This document shows positions 13,871 to 25,320 of a stretch of DNA of 64,000 nucleotides, in pieces; position 1 is the first letter of the stretch; every line of letters starts with the position of its first letter. Origin of the DNA: Mesostigma viride. Taxonomy: Eukaryota; Streptophyta; Mesostigmatophyceae; Mesostigmatales; Mesostigmataceae. The notes under the pieces are model-generated. The model saw nothing but the letters and a program-made list of their open reading frames with translations, was not told where the DNA came from and made no database searches. The stretch is from assembly GCA_009746045.1 (NCBI GenBank), contig RPFO01001726.1, forward strand, positions 1-64,000, written 5' to 3'. The position numbers were made by a program, and so were the translations under genes.

Positions 13871-15795
13871 GCCATGGATGAAAAACACCAAGAAGAGTAT
13901 ATGGCCCCGCTGCCACCAAAAATCACCTGGTTGATCAACCAAGGGGATAGCCTGCACAGTGAGACACAAACACAGCAGACCCAGCAAAGCAAAATTCAGG
14001 TTGTAAGCGAGTGGAGATTACTTTTGACATGCTTGATGAAGAAATATATAACACACCTTCTATTGTCACACCTTCTATAAACAAATGGTTGATTGATCAC
14101 CTTATACACCACGTAAACATGCTACCAGACGCGCTCTTCAGTCCAGTCAAAATCCACGTGCGAAGCAAGTCAGCTTACGCAGAAAGCACCATGAATGTCA
14201 GCGAGTACAGCAGTAAATGACGCCCCAAACCCGTGACCAGGCAAGCATCCAGAGGGGCTTTCACCGCCCAGTATATTCCAGAAAAAAGCATCACAGATCC
14301 TTGGGCAACGGACGTTCACACAGGACATGCGAAGGACCATGAAGATGGCGTCCTGCACGGCTAATCTGCGTTTTTAAAAACCCTTGCTACGCTATGTCTT
14401 TGCTGCGACTAGGTGGATTCGGCGAAATGGAAAGAACGCAACCATGAAAATGCATCAGAAAGAGAGCAGGTACTACCCCGGTCATCGAAACAAACGCCTC
14501 ACAATCGGCATCGCCGGTTACGTCCCGTGGCAAAAAATCCAGCGTTCTTTCCAATATGATGCGGCGACAGCAGAAGCTCGTTGGCCACACCCCAAGCCTT
14601 CCACGAACAGCAAACTGATTTCACTAGGCATCCAATACGTAAAGCAGTTAAGCATGATACTACAATACCTAAATCTACAACGACATTCCATTTCCAGGTC
14701 GCCATAGCGACACGGACCTCTCCCACGCAGGTATCACTCCGTTGACGCACCTCCAGCTCATAAAATTTCGCACTTGCTCTTCAAACATAAAATTTTGACG
14801 TATAAAACCATGGCTGCGCATTCCCCATCCCAATTTTCTAGCCTACGTTGCCTGCCATCGCCAGCCAGCACAAGGAAAATTGCTCGCGCAGCACGTCACT
14901 TTGTTTTTCGCCCCGAGCATGCCGCACGCTTTGCCAATAATTCCCAGTTCCCACTGCCCAGCAAGAAAAAAGTGGGGGAGGGGGGGCTATCGCTAACTGA
15001 AAATTCCGTCTCGTTTGATTCTATTTCCCCTGTTCAGGCGCGAACGTTTCCGTTCAGCACGGCTGAAAACGCTTTCCTTCAGAACTGTCATTTCGTCTCG
15101 CTTGCTTATCAAATTTGACATCCCACGTCCTGTGCCTTGAAAAGTTTTAGTACAGATATCAGTTCGCGACTTTTTGTTTGACGCTTAAAAGAGTCAACGC
15201 GCCGTAATGTCCTGAGGCCGCGCGGATTGGCGAGACGCCCCACCTGCCCGCAAAAGTCTGAACATGTTCAGCGTTTCAGCACCCGTTCAGAATTCCTGAG
15301 ACTCGATCTCCAAGGTTTGGGGATTTTCTTTGTACTACGCCGACTGGCCATCTCGCTACGGTCCTGGACGTCGTCCGCTCCCGCGCTAGGGGGCGCGGGG
15401 GACGGCCCCACTTCCGGCCTACGGCCGCGGCCAAAGTTTTCGGGCGTCATAAATCGTAGTTACTAGTAGGGGACAAGAAAAAAGTGGGGGAGGGGGGGCT
15501 ATCGCCCCCCCTCCCCGACTTGAGAGGACGTGACTCGCCGCTAGCGGCCCAGAGGCCGATAGTCGACCTTCTGGGCGCCAACCGCACCGGCCCGCGCGAC
15601 GCGCCAAGACCCTTCCACGGAGGACGCGCGAGCGGACGATTCCGACCGGGACGAACCGCCTCCGTGCGCCACGCGCAACGGACCCTTCCCCGTGAACACC
15701 GTGGAAGCTCTCCGAGCGTGAGATACTTGAAAATTTCGTCACGTTCGTATCGAAAATGAAATTTCTGACAAATTTGTCAGCTCGGACTGAACCAC

Positions 15796-16748
15796 AATGA
15801 TGATAATGTGCCAAATTTCGGCCTGAACTATTTCACCCCACCCTGACTGAACGCCTGTTCGGCTCTGAACCTTCCACCCGTCCTGAAAATTGGATCCATC
15901 CGTTCAGAAAATCGCATTCTATATTTTTCGAACTGAACATACCGTCGTTTTACCGTTTTGAAATTTATCGACTCCTTATTTAAACTACTCGACCATTAAG
16001 TAGGCGTTCTTGTGCGCCAGCTCGTATCCTCTACTAAATTCTACAAAGGCCTGGGATGTTTGGGAGAGATTGGTTCGCGACTTTTTGTTTGACGATTAAA
16101 AAAGTCAACGCGCCGTACCGTCCTGAGGCCGCGCGGATTGGCGAGACGCCCCACCTGCCCGCGAAAGTCTGAACGTGTTCAGCGTTTCAGCACCCGTTCA
16201 GGAAAACACGACACTCGATCTCCAAGGTTTGGGGATTTCTTTGTACTACGCCGATTGGCCATCTCGCTACGGTCCTGGACGGCGTCCGCTCCCGCGCTAG
16301 GGGGCGCGGGGGACGGCCCCACCTTCGGCCTACGGCCGCGGCCAAAGTTTTCGGGCTTCCTAAATCGTAGTTACATTAGGGGACAAGAAAAAAGTGGGGG
16401 AGGGGGGGCTATCGCCCCCCTCCCCGACTTGAGAGGACGTGACTCGCCGCTAGCGGCCCAGAGGCCGATAGTCGACCTTCTGGGCGCCAACCGCACCGGC
16501 CCGCGCGACGCGCCAAGACCCTTCCACGGAGGACGCGCGCGCGGACGATTCCGACCGGGACGAACCGCCGCCGTGCGCCACGCGCAACGGACCCTTCCCC
16601 GTGAACACCGTGGAAGCTCTCCGAGCGTGAGATACTTGGAAATTTCGTCACGTTCGTATCGAAAATGAAATTTCTGACAAATTTGTCAGCTCGGACAGAA
16701 CCACAATGAATTTCAGCATACCATTCGATACAACAATGATATTTCGGC
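15796..16748. repeat. Diverged partial macrosatellite copy
   Basis: After 15,796 the sequence leaves the unit for about 270 bp (C/T-rich, no gene seen). At about 16,070 (GTTCGCGACTTTTTGTTTGA) it resumes the GC-rich end of the unit, equivalent to about 3,295-3,965, including the G/C hairpin at about 16,396-16,424. It differs from the array copies by substitutions, and shares some with the end of unit 4 (for example GTGAACACC for GTCAACACC). It is an older edge copy. Confidence 0.85.
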
Positions 16749-18482
16749 GTGTCATGTTATAATTTAATTTCATTTTAATGCTAGCATGTCTTGTTGCATG
16801 CCCTCAAAGCTAAAATTGTTTATCACATGCAAAGAGAGCCCGCACAATGAATTTCAGCGTACCATTCATTAATTAATTATACCATGCGATATACTTTACA
16901 GATATTTCGCTGTCAAATACTTCGAAATTTGGGTACTGCTTTTTGCAAGCCAGCCATAAGGACCAAACACTCCCATGCAAACTCCCATTTTCATCATTAA
17001 TTAATATTCATTGAGTGGCAATCCTTTCATTCCTTTGTTCACACATGCACCATCCGTCATTCCCATTATTAAATTGAAAAAATTAAATCATAGCATGACT
17101 CCGTGGTGCCCACTATGACTTCATGGGGGGGGCTGGCATGCTTGCGTGGGTGTGGGGGGCCTCGCATGCGTGCGTGGGTGTGGGGGGGGCTCGCATGCGT
17201 GCGTGGGTGTGGGGGGGAGTGGCATGCATGCGTGGGTGTGGTGGGTGGCTGGCATGCATAAGTGGGGTTAGGGGGGGGCTGGCACGCGTGTGTGGGTTCG
17301 TGGGGTGGCTGCCATGCGTGCGTGGGTGTGTGGGGTGGCTGGCATGCGTACGTGGGTGTGGGGGGTGGCTGGCATGCATAAGTGGGTTTGTGATGGGCTG
17401 GCATGCGTGCGTGGGTTGGTGGGGTGGCTGGCATGCATGCGTGCATGTGGGGGGTCGCTGGCATGCATGCGTGGGTTTGTGGGGTAGCTGGCATGCAGGC
17501 GTGGGTGTGGGAGGGGCTGGCATGCATGCGTGGGTGTGGGGGGTGGCTGGCATGCATGCCTGCATGTGGGGTGGGGCTGGCATGCGTGCGTGGGTGTGTG
17601 GGGGGGCTCGCATGCGTGCGTGGGTGTGGGGGGGCTCGCATGCGTGCGTGGGTGTGGGGGGGAGTGGCATGCATGCGTGGGTGTGGTGGGGGGCTGCCAT
17701 GCATGCGTGGGGTTAGGGGGGGGCTGGCACGCGTGTGTGGGTTGGTGGGGTGGCTGGCATGCGTGCGTGGGTGTGTGGGGGGCTCGCATGCGTGCGTGGG
17801 TGTGTGGGGGGCTCGCATGCGTGCGTGGGTGTGGGGGGGAGTGGCATGCATGCGTGGGTGTGGTGGGGGGCTACCATGCATGCGTGGGGTTAGGGGGTCG
17901 CTGGCATGCATGCGTGGGTTTGTGGGGTAGCTGGCATGCGGGCGTGGGTGTGGGAGGGGCTGGCATGCATGCGTGGGTGTGGGGGGTGGCTGGCATGCAT
18001 GCCTGCATGTGGGGTAGGGCTGGCATGCGTGCGTGGGTGTGGGGGGGGCTGCCATGCGTGTGTCGGGGGGCTGGCATGCGTGGGTGGTTGGCGGGGGGAG
18101 TGGCATGCATGCGTGGGTGTGGTGGGGAGCTGCCATGCATGCGTGGTTTTAAGGGGGGGCTGGCACGCGTGCGTGGGTTCGTGGGGTGGCTGCCATGCGT
18201 GCGTGGGGGTGGGGGGTGGCTGGCATGCGTAAGTGGCTGTGGGGGTTGCTGGAATGCATAAGTGGGTTGTGGGGTGGCTGGCATGCGTGCGTGGGTGTGG
18301 GGGTGGCTGGCATGCGTGCGTGGATTGGTGGGGTGGCTGGCATGCATGCGGGCATGTGGGGGGTGGCTGGAATCCATGCGTGGGTTTGTGGGGTATAGCT
18401 AACATGTGTGCGTGGGTGTGGGAGGGGCTGGCATGCATGCGTTGGTTGACATGCCATGGATGAAAAACGCCAAGAAGAGTAT
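16749..18482. repeat. Fifth, truncated macrosatellite copy with minisatellite
   Basis: Resumes the unit at GTCATGTTATAATTTAATTT (equivalent to about 298) and runs through the minisatellite (17,124-18,457) to ATGGATGAAAAACGCCAAGAAGAGTATA. There it jumps at 18,483 into GC-rich sequence (GGGACGGCCCCACCTTCGGC) equivalent to about 16,311. The array order differs from units 1-4 (internal rearrangement), so this edge copy has evolved separately. The core and unit end are deleted at the junction. Confidence 0.85.
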
Positions 18483-18558
18483 AGGGACGGCCCCACCTTC
18501 GGCCTACGGCCGCGGCCAAAGTTTTCGGGCTTCATAAATCGTAGTTACTAGTAGGGGA

Positions 18559-20031
18559 CAAGATCGGGGGCTCCGCCCCCGAACCCCCGCTACTTGGCAG
18601 ATTCTGTGCCTCAACGGCTTTTTGTGCCTCAACGGCGAGTACCAGCACAGCCGTACACTCCCGCTTACACAGCCCGCCCACTAGCAAGACAGCCGAACCT
18701 GTACGGCCGGCCACAGCCTGTGATTCCATGGATTACGCCACGATTCCATGCAAACTCATGGTGCCGGACGGGTTGCTGGCCTATTTTGGGAAGCCGGTGG
18801 CTGAACCGAACCGCAACTAAACCTGGATGTCAGCACGTCAGGTCCGTCCGTCAGATTCCTCACTTTTTGCCAGCAACCGCCAAATACCACTTGAATCGGT
18901 CCTCTCCTCGCCGTTTTCCTCGCCAATTTCCCTCGTCCGGCCCAAACGCCTAGGCCAATTTCAAGCTGAACTTGGCACGCATCGTCGTCGATAGCTACGG
19001 AGCTTAGAAACTCGGAGTTCTGGACCGTTACGCGCAGGTAACGGCCGTTTTAGTCTGTTTTACTGACTACTACTGTCGTCACGGGGTATTTGTTTGAGTT
19101 CCCGTCTTAGAAGAGTTTGGGTGCCGGACGCTACGCGGTGACAGGCCGCTAGAAAGCCTACGGACGCGATCTGCTGAAAGATTTTGTGGAAACAAATTGT
19201 GCGTTCGGATTTTTGCGCTACTAGGGTACGGACAACGTTTGCCGGAAGAGTTTGCGGAACAATTGGCGGACCATAATCGTAGTATAAAGGGCAAGGACCA
19301 TAATCGTAGTATAAAGGGCAACAAGATCGGGGGCTCCGCCCCCGAACCCCCGCTACTTGGCAGATTCTGTGCCTCAACGGCTTTTTGTGCCTCAACGGCG
19401 AGTACCAGCACAGCCGTACACTCCCGCTTACACAGCCCGCCCACTAGCAAGACAGCCGAACCTGTACGGCCGGCCACAGCCTGTGATTCCATGGATTACG
19501 CCACGATTCCATGCAAACTCATGGTGCCGGACGGGTTGCTGGCCTATTTTGGGAAGCCGGTGGCTGAACCGAACCGCAACTAAACCTGGTATGTCAGCAC
19601 GTCAGGTCCGTCCGTCAGATTCCTCACTTTTTGCCAGCAACCGCCAAATACCACTTGAATCGGTCCTCTCCTCGCCGTTTTCCTCGCCAATTTCCCTCGT
19701 CCGGCCCAAACGCCTAGGCCAATTTCAAGCTGAACTTGGCACGCATCGTCGTCGATAGCTACGGAGCTTAGAAACTCGGAGTTCTGGACCGTTACGCGCA
19801 GGTAACGGCCGTTTTAGTCTGTTTTACTGACTACTACTGTCGTCACGGGGTATTTGTTTGAGTTCCCGTCTTAGAAGAGTTTGGGTGCCGGACGCTACGC
19901 GGTGACAGGCCGCTAGAAAGCCTACGGACGCGATCTGCTGAAAGATTTTGTGGAAACAAATTGTGCGTTCGGATTTTTGCGCTACTCGTGTACGGACAAC
20001 GTTTGCCGGAAGAGTTTGCGGAACAATTGGG
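18559..20031. repeat. ~0.76 kb tandem duplication with GC hairpin start
   Basis: The block starting ACAAGATCGGGGGCTCCGCC at about 18,556 recurs at about 19,321 and ends with GAGTTTGCGGAACAATTGG at 19,266 and 20,031. Spacing is about 763-765 bp and identity is very high. Each copy starts with a small hairpin GGGGGC-TCC-GCCCCC. Between the copies are two 25 bp repeats containing CATAATCGTAGTATAAAGGGC. A 78-119 codon open frame with a TATA-less start is present, but has no recognisable domain and I do not support it as a gene. It could be a mobile element or an LTR-like unit; the ends do not show TG...CA. Confidence 0.85.
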
Positions 20032-20049
20032 CCGACCTAAAAGTAGTAT

Positions 20050-20206
20050 ATAAGGGCAACCACGTATCGACCAGCTGGTTACCCACTGAGGGTAGTGTGA
20101 TAGGTGAAAGGTTTAGAACGGGAGCATTATGTGACCAGGGGAGCCAAGTGACGCGCGTAAGGTCACCGTGAGGAATGCAAGTAAACACCCTGTTGCGTCC
20201 CAGGTA
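20050..20206 (-). pseudogene. LINE 3'-end remnant (second copy)
   Basis: On the minus strand this stretch encodes about 29 residues (for example VFTCIPHGDLTRVTWLPWS) that closely match the carboxy end of the neighbouring LINE (VFTSMPHGDITQVQWLPWS at 20,350-20,440). It is a heavily 5'-truncated older LINE end, and the LINE at 20,221-21,734 was inserted next to it. Confidence 0.75.
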
Positions 20207-20220
20207 TAAATATTACTCCT

Positions 20221-21734
20221 TTTTTTTTTTCGGGGAAATGGGTATATTTTATTAGCCAATTATGGACCAAAGAGGTGAGAGGGGAAATGAGTATCAGCGA
20301 ATCCTAATGAAGGTGGGCACACACACGTGTGGCGGTGACAGGTGAAAGGCTAATAGGGCGCGTTATTAGACCAGGGAAGCCATTGGACCTGAGTAATGTC
20401 GCCATGAGGCATACTGGTGAATACCTGATTACGGCCCAGTAGATCATGAAAAAGCTGGAGCGGGCTGGGCTTGTCGTTATTGGGCCCTGGGTCCCACACC
20501 CTGTGTTGTTCCTGAGCTAACAGCCAGTAGCGGCGCATAGCCGCATTCCATAGGTATATAAAGCGCCGGACTACGCCGCCGCGGGTATACTCCTCGCGGA
20601 CCTTAAAGACGGTCTCGTTGCGTATGGTCCATATCGCGTATAGCATAGTAGTGCGTAGCCATATCCATTCTGCTTGGGAAACTGAAAGCTCGGTCCCTGG
20701 TGTGCCAGCAATACCGAAAATGATGGTACGCACGCTGATTGGGAGAGTGGGTGGCGATGCCGTCCATGCGGCCCAGATGTTAATGAGCCACGTCCAAACC
20801 CCAGGGAGATTACAATAAAGAAACCTGTGCTCAATGGTTTCACTAGGGTGCGTGCACAGGCATGATGCATCATGACCAAAACGCTCGTGGAGCGTAGCAC
20901 AGACCCCTATCGCCCTATGCATCAAAAGGTGTTGTACATCAGTGGCCCTGCGGTCCACGAGAGGGTGGTCTACCGCCAGGGTAATCATCTTAACCCAAGT
21001 GTAGCCCGGCCAATATATTCCCCAGCGGGCTCGGCCCGGATGGGGCTGATGGTACGTATGCAACAAGATATCATAACCCCAATCTGCGGTGTACTCAAAG
21101 ATACATTTGCTGGTTCTGATGTCCCCCTTGGTTAAGACCCATCCAAATTCAACCGGGTCCAGATGTAGTAGATCGAGCCGTGTGTTGCCCACGTGTAGCC
21201 ATGTAGTGCTCTCAACCGGGGATAATGGGTCCGGCTGGATCATGCAAGATCTTGGCACAGACCATGGGACTACGCGTATGCGGTGACACTGGGAAGCTGG
21301 CGTGTACGCATATAAGGTGGATAGTTGATACAGACACCCATTGTGGCCAGAAATAGCGTCCAGCAGCTGTAGTTGGAGCCCCTCATGTGGCAGAACCGTC
21401 ACGACTAAACCCTTGCACGCAGGCGTGACTCCGTCGGCGTAGAAGCTAACCCAGTCGCCGGTTATAATTGGCTTGCGTGGGGCAGTCATCAATGCATGCC
21501 ACGCAGCTGGTATCGCACTTATAAGAGTTTGCCACGCTTGCAGGGAGGGCATGTGGGAGACCCAAGTGCTGACCTCGTCGTAGCTGAGCCGTCGATACGC
21601 AGCGCCGTGCCCCAGGTAGAGGTCCAGCACCCTGACAATCGGCGGTGACGCGCGCAGAAGGCCATCATACGGGTTGTGTCCGTGGAGAGTGCCGAGGGGC
21701 TTGTTAGTAGCGTCTGTGATTAAGTCAGAGTAAG
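20221..21734 (-). mobile_element. 5'-truncated LINE with poly(A) tail and 14-16 bp target-site duplication
   Basis: The element lies on the minus strand. Its 3' end is a run of A (plus-strand T-run at 20,221-20,230), preceded by a 3' UTR ending AATAAAATATACCC. The sequence TAAATATTACTCC with following Ts occurs at 20,207-20,220 and again at 21,735-21,750. This is the hallmark of target-primed reverse transcription. The 5' end is truncated inside the second half of the RT protein. Confidence 0.85.
20350..21734 (-). pseudogene. LINE reverse-transcriptase C-terminal region (zf-RVT type)
   Basis: About 460 codons are open on the minus strand; the listed frame has no ATG start because the element is 5'-truncated, and the frame simply runs in from the flank near 21,796. 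The visible marker is a zinc-binding segment typical of the carboxy end of plant-type non-LTR RTs (zf-RVT): CLCTHPSETIEHRFLYC followed by a Trp-rich stretch (GVWTWLINIWAAW). A further segment, WIWLRTTMLYAIWTIRNETVF, is also typical of these proteins. The catalytic RT domain itself is missing. The protein would act in copying LINE RNA at the genomic target; this copy is dead. Confidence 0.8.
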
Positions 21735-21997
21735 TAAATATTACTCCTTTCCCCTCCCCTAAACCCTTCTTCCCTTCATCATGATTTGCAGCAACTCAAT
21801 ACGATTCAGTCCAGTCTCTCTTTGTGCCCCTACGTGGCATTTTCGCTTAGTATTCCTTACTTCTCAGAGGCCGCTCCCCCCCCCCGCGCCACTTCCCCTG
21901 CGTTTTGCCACCGGAACTACCCGCGCCCCACCGGAACTACCCGCGCCCAAGCAGAGAGTTGTTTTTTAATACACTTAAGGATATATAAATTTTTGGG

Positions 21998-22100
21998 GGG
22001 CCGACCCCCCCCCCCCCCCCCCCCCAAAACTGGGGGGGGGGGGGTCGGGGGTCAAGACCCCCCCCACCCCCCCACCCCAGAAAATGCCCCCCCGGGGGGT
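21998..22100. repeat. Clustered long C- and G-homopolymers
   Basis: Runs of G6, C22 or more, G12, G5, C8, C7 and C7-G6 occur within 100 bp, giving several possible G/C hairpins. The flanks are T-rich on the left and a short possible exon on the right. Base accuracy in such tracts is doubtful. Confidence 0.8.
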
Positions 22101-22117
22101 GGTATACACTAGCTCCG

Positions 22118-22284
22118 GGAGTGTCGCGGACAGCCAGGTAGTAAGGCCTAGCCACTGTAAACGTGGCCAGGACTCCGGAGGACGCTAGAGCAATTGGCAG
22201 CACGTGACTTGCATCGGTCGACGCGGATCGTGGACGGCCCTCCGTCACGCCATAATTCACGAACGACACGCCCTCATCCAGCAC
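22118..22284 (-). pseudogene. Possible orphan exon with a membrane-like segment (unrecognised)
   Basis: The minus strand encodes about 55 residues of ordinary composition. They include a hydrophobic stretch HVLPIALASSGVLATFTVA that could be a membrane helix, followed by RPYYLAVRDTPG. A possible acceptor ...TTGCAG lies just upstream (minus sense). It ends in the G/C homopolymers. Nothing around it extends the gene. I do not recognise the family; a captured or broken host exon is the most I would claim. Confidence 0.25.
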
Positions 22285-22379
22285 TCAGCAAACCTGCAAT
22301 AACCGACTTGTGCCTTCCGGTAGAGACTAGAGATGCCAGAGCCCAAGGCAACATTGCCTGGCACCTCTTAACCTAACGA

Positions 22380-22600
22380 TATAGTCTCAAAAAAAAAAAA
22401 TTCCTATTTTTTTTTAAAAAAATACCCATTTTTAGTCTCAAAAAAAAAAAAGTACGAAGGCAAAATGAAAAAAGTTAAAACGTTAGCCTCCGACAATCTG
22501 GAGCTGGCAGGGCATTGTTCTACAGGTACGAAGGCGAAATGCAAAAAGTTAAATCGTTAGCCGCCGACAATCTGGAGCGTCCGATGATGGATCCAACGGC
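22380..22600. repeat. A-rich retroposon end and 74 bp tandem duplication
   Basis: TATAGTCTC followed by about 12 A occurs at 22,381 and again at 24,212, both times followed by CCTATT and AATACCCATTT, so this is a dispersed repeat end. From 22,452 the block GTACGAAGGCAAAATG through CCGACAATCTGGAG is repeated once at 22,526 (period 74). Positions 22,600-22,810 hold no gene that I can see. Confidence 0.6.
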
Positions 22601-22812
22601 CGTGATAAACCCGCTAAGTTAGAGGCTCGGGTCGTCCGTACAAATACTAAATCATAAACAACCAATCCAAAACAAGCAAACTACGGAAAACAAACGGCCT
22701 TCGGCCCCAACGGTCACAAATCCAACGGAAACGACCCGAAATCGATAACACCACCGAAACGACGCAGCCGCAGGCCACGCCGCCGGACGAAAAACTAAGT
22801 GACGTGCTCCAC

Positions 22813-23822
22813 GAGCAATTTGCTGGCTGGCGATGGCAGGAAACGTACGCTAGAAAATTGGGATGGGGAATGCGCAGCCATGGTTTTATACGTCAAAATT
22901 TTATGTTTGAAGAGCAAGTACGAAATTTTCTGAGCTGGAGGTGCGTCAACGGTGTGATACCTGCGTGGGAGAGGTCCGCGTCGCTATGGCGACCTGGAAA
23001 TGGAATGTCGTTGTAGATTTAGGTATTGTAGTATCATGCTTAATTGCTTTACGTACTGGGTGCCTAGTAAAATCAGTTTGCTGTTCGTGGAAGGCGTGGG
23101 GTGGGGCCGACGAGTTTCTGGTGTCATCATATTGGAAAGAACGCTGGATTTTTTGCCACGGGACGTAACTGGCGATGCCGATGGTGAGGCGTACTACCTA
23201 CCGGGGTACTACCTGCTCTCTTTCTGATGCATTTTCATGGTTGCGTTCTTTCCTTTTCGCCGAATCCACCTAGTCGCAGCAAAGACATAGCGTAGCGTTG
23301 CGTTTTATTTTCTTAGCCGTGCAGGACGCCATCTTCATGGTCCTTCGAATGTCCGTTAACGTCCGTTGCCCAAGGATCTGTGATGCTTTTTTCTGGAATA
23401 TACTGGGCTTGGAAAGCCCCTCTGGATGCTTGCCTGGTCACGGGTTTGGGGCGTCATTTACATTCATGGTGCTTTCTGCGTAAGCTGACTTGCTTCGCAC
23501 GTGGATTTTCACTGGACTGAAGAGCGCGTCTGCTAGCATGTTTACGTGGTGTATAAGGTGATCAATCAACTATTTGTTTATAGAAGGTGTGACAATAGAA
23601 GGCGTGTTATATATTTCTTCATCAAGCATGTCAAAAGTAATCTCCACTCGCTTACAACCTGAATTTTGCTTTGCTGGGTCTGCTGTGTTTGTGTCTCACT
23701 GTGCAGGCTATCCCCTTGGTTGATCAACCAGGTGCTTTTTGGTGGCAGCGGGGCCATATACTCTTCTTGGCGTTTTTCATCCATGGCATGTCAACGGCAA
23801 CGCATGCATGCCAGCCCCTAAA
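22813..23822 (-). repeat. Inverted, diverged copy of the macrosatellite core
   Basis: Reads as the reverse complement of about 1,975-3,024, with substitutions and small indels throughout. It ends just inside the minisatellite (AACGCATGCATGCCAGCCCC) without any repeat expansion. Similar 18 bp sequences (GAAAAACTAAGTGACGTG at 22,786 and GAAAACACTAAGTCACGTG at 23,919) lie outside it. It shows that the core existed without the minisatellite array at a dispersed site. Confidence 0.9.
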
Positions 23823-24155
23823 CAAGAAAACACTAAGTCACCAAAGAATGGAATTCAGGGCATGGTCATGAGCAGGGTAACAGCAGCATTAATATTAAAT
23901 GGGCATGATGTCAACAGGAAAACACTAAGTCACGTGATCCCAAACAGCCTGGACGTGGCCGTGTGCCAAATTACTTTGTGTAGTCCGCGCATTTCCGGCG
24001 CAAGTCGCCGGCGGGACCTTGTGACAGCGCCAGAATCATGATTAACATTGTATGACTTTTGTAGGTAGAAAAATGTCTGTGGAGACGCTGTGCGTCGCGC
24101 TTAAATATTTTAATATAATTTTAATGAAAAGTTTGAAATGTTTCGTAAACCTTAC

Positions 24156-24186
24156 CTAAGCTTAGCCGCTAGGCGGCTAAGCTTAG
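24156..24186. repeat. Perfect 14 bp inverted repeat
   Basis: Arms CTAAGCTTAGCCGC and GCGGCTAAGCTTAG with a 3 nt spacer TAG. It sits in AT-rich sequence without a gene. It could be a cruciform or hairpin, or a terminator-like structure of a degenerate element. Confidence 0.75.
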
Positions 24187-24189
24187 CCA

Positions 24190-25320
24190 AACCACATGTG
24201 CACATCGATATATATAGTCTCAAAAAAAAAAAATCCTATTGGTTAATAAAAAATACCCATTTACCCCCGGAAAAACATTGCCTGGCGGCTGGCACAGACC
24301 GTTTCCTACTTCCTAAAGCTCAAGTGCTCTTCCTAATAACTCTTCCTAATAACGTACCGGTAAGTTTTGGGAGGTCTGCGCGCATAGCAAATTAGCCATG
24401 GGCCATTGGGTGGCATCGACCCATGGCGCTGGCAAGGCTGAAGGCGGTCATTCCTACTGGAGCCTACTGCAGGCTACAGAATCATCAATCTCGGAAGTGG
24501 GCCATCGCGTCCGTGCCGCGTCGCGTCGGTGTACCGCGCGAAATTTTTGTTAGCCGGCCTCCCGCCAAATATCGCTCACGAATAACATGGAGGGATTTTC
24601 TGGATGTTGCCTAGGTTTTTTGGGGGGTGGTTCAATCTTTAGGGTGTTTGGCGTTTTTTTTTGGTAAAGCCGTTTCCACATGGCGGACGGAAGCGCTGGC
24701 CAGGCCTTCCCCGTCTGACGGTGTTTAGGGTTAGCAAAATAGTAAGCGACGGAGCCTCGCCTGTGCAAAATCGTTGGGGGGATGTTGAGGCACGGCTCAT
24801 ATCTGGCCTATAAAATCAGGAGTGATTTTGCGAGCGTTTGTGAGGCTCTTGACGCAGAAATCCTGCGAATGGGTAATCATCGTGGTCGCAGAGCTGTTCT
24901 TGAAAATATTTCCCCCCCAGCCTTTTGCTGCCCTTGATACCCAAAAGCTTGTATGCGGCAAGTGGCCCTGTCCTTCAGTTGGCCTTAGCAGGTGCAACGC
25001 TTTCCAGGCTGGAAAGAGCGTGAAGGCTTTACGGAGTTTAAAGATGCGGGGATCTGGCATGGGAGAGACTCCACCCAGTGCAGTAGTTATTCGCAGGAAG
25101 GTGCCTGCCAAGTTACTTGATAACTTACGCTGGCATATTTGCACTCAGTCCTTCAGCAGAGGACAAGGTGATGATGCACGAGGATATGCTAGATTAATAT
25201 AATACCGACAGAGCAAATGTTTTTGGCCTTGGGCTACACAGAGAGGGAGCACCATAATGGTCCCCGATCCTGAATATGAAGGAGCAACACCAGCACATGG
25301 ATATAATGTCATCAGAAAGC
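24190..25320. other. Gene-poor stretch with no identified feature
   Basis: Contains the second copy of the TATAGTCTC-poly(A) repeat end at 24,212-24,260. Otherwise only short open frames on both strands (longest 126 codons at 24,822-25,202) without recognisable domains. It may be decayed transposon sequence. Confidence 0.4.

Larger units (their letters stand above)
1..15795. repeat. Macrosatellite: four tandem copies of a ~3.96 kb unit
   Basis: The same sequence recurs head to tail. The anchor TTTCGGCGTCGGATAC begins at 3, 3,965, 7,920 and 11,876, giving periods of 3,962, 3,955 and 3,956 bp. Each unit has an AT-rich start with a fold-back pair, a G-rich minisatellite of about 1.3 kb, a core of about 1 kb, and a GC-rich end with a G/C hairpin. 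Units are almost identical apart from G-run lengths. Only the last 350 bp of the fourth copy carries clear substitutions and then diverges after about 15,795. The window starts inside the array, so the true copy number is unknown. Near identity suggests recent amplification or homogenisation; an assembly artefact is possible but the copies are not byte-identical. I see no convincing protein gene in the unit. Confidence 0.95.

Noticed and set aside
24797-25202. Overlapping 115- and 126-residue frames on opposite strands
   Set aside because: No recognisable motif on either strand and no splice or context support.
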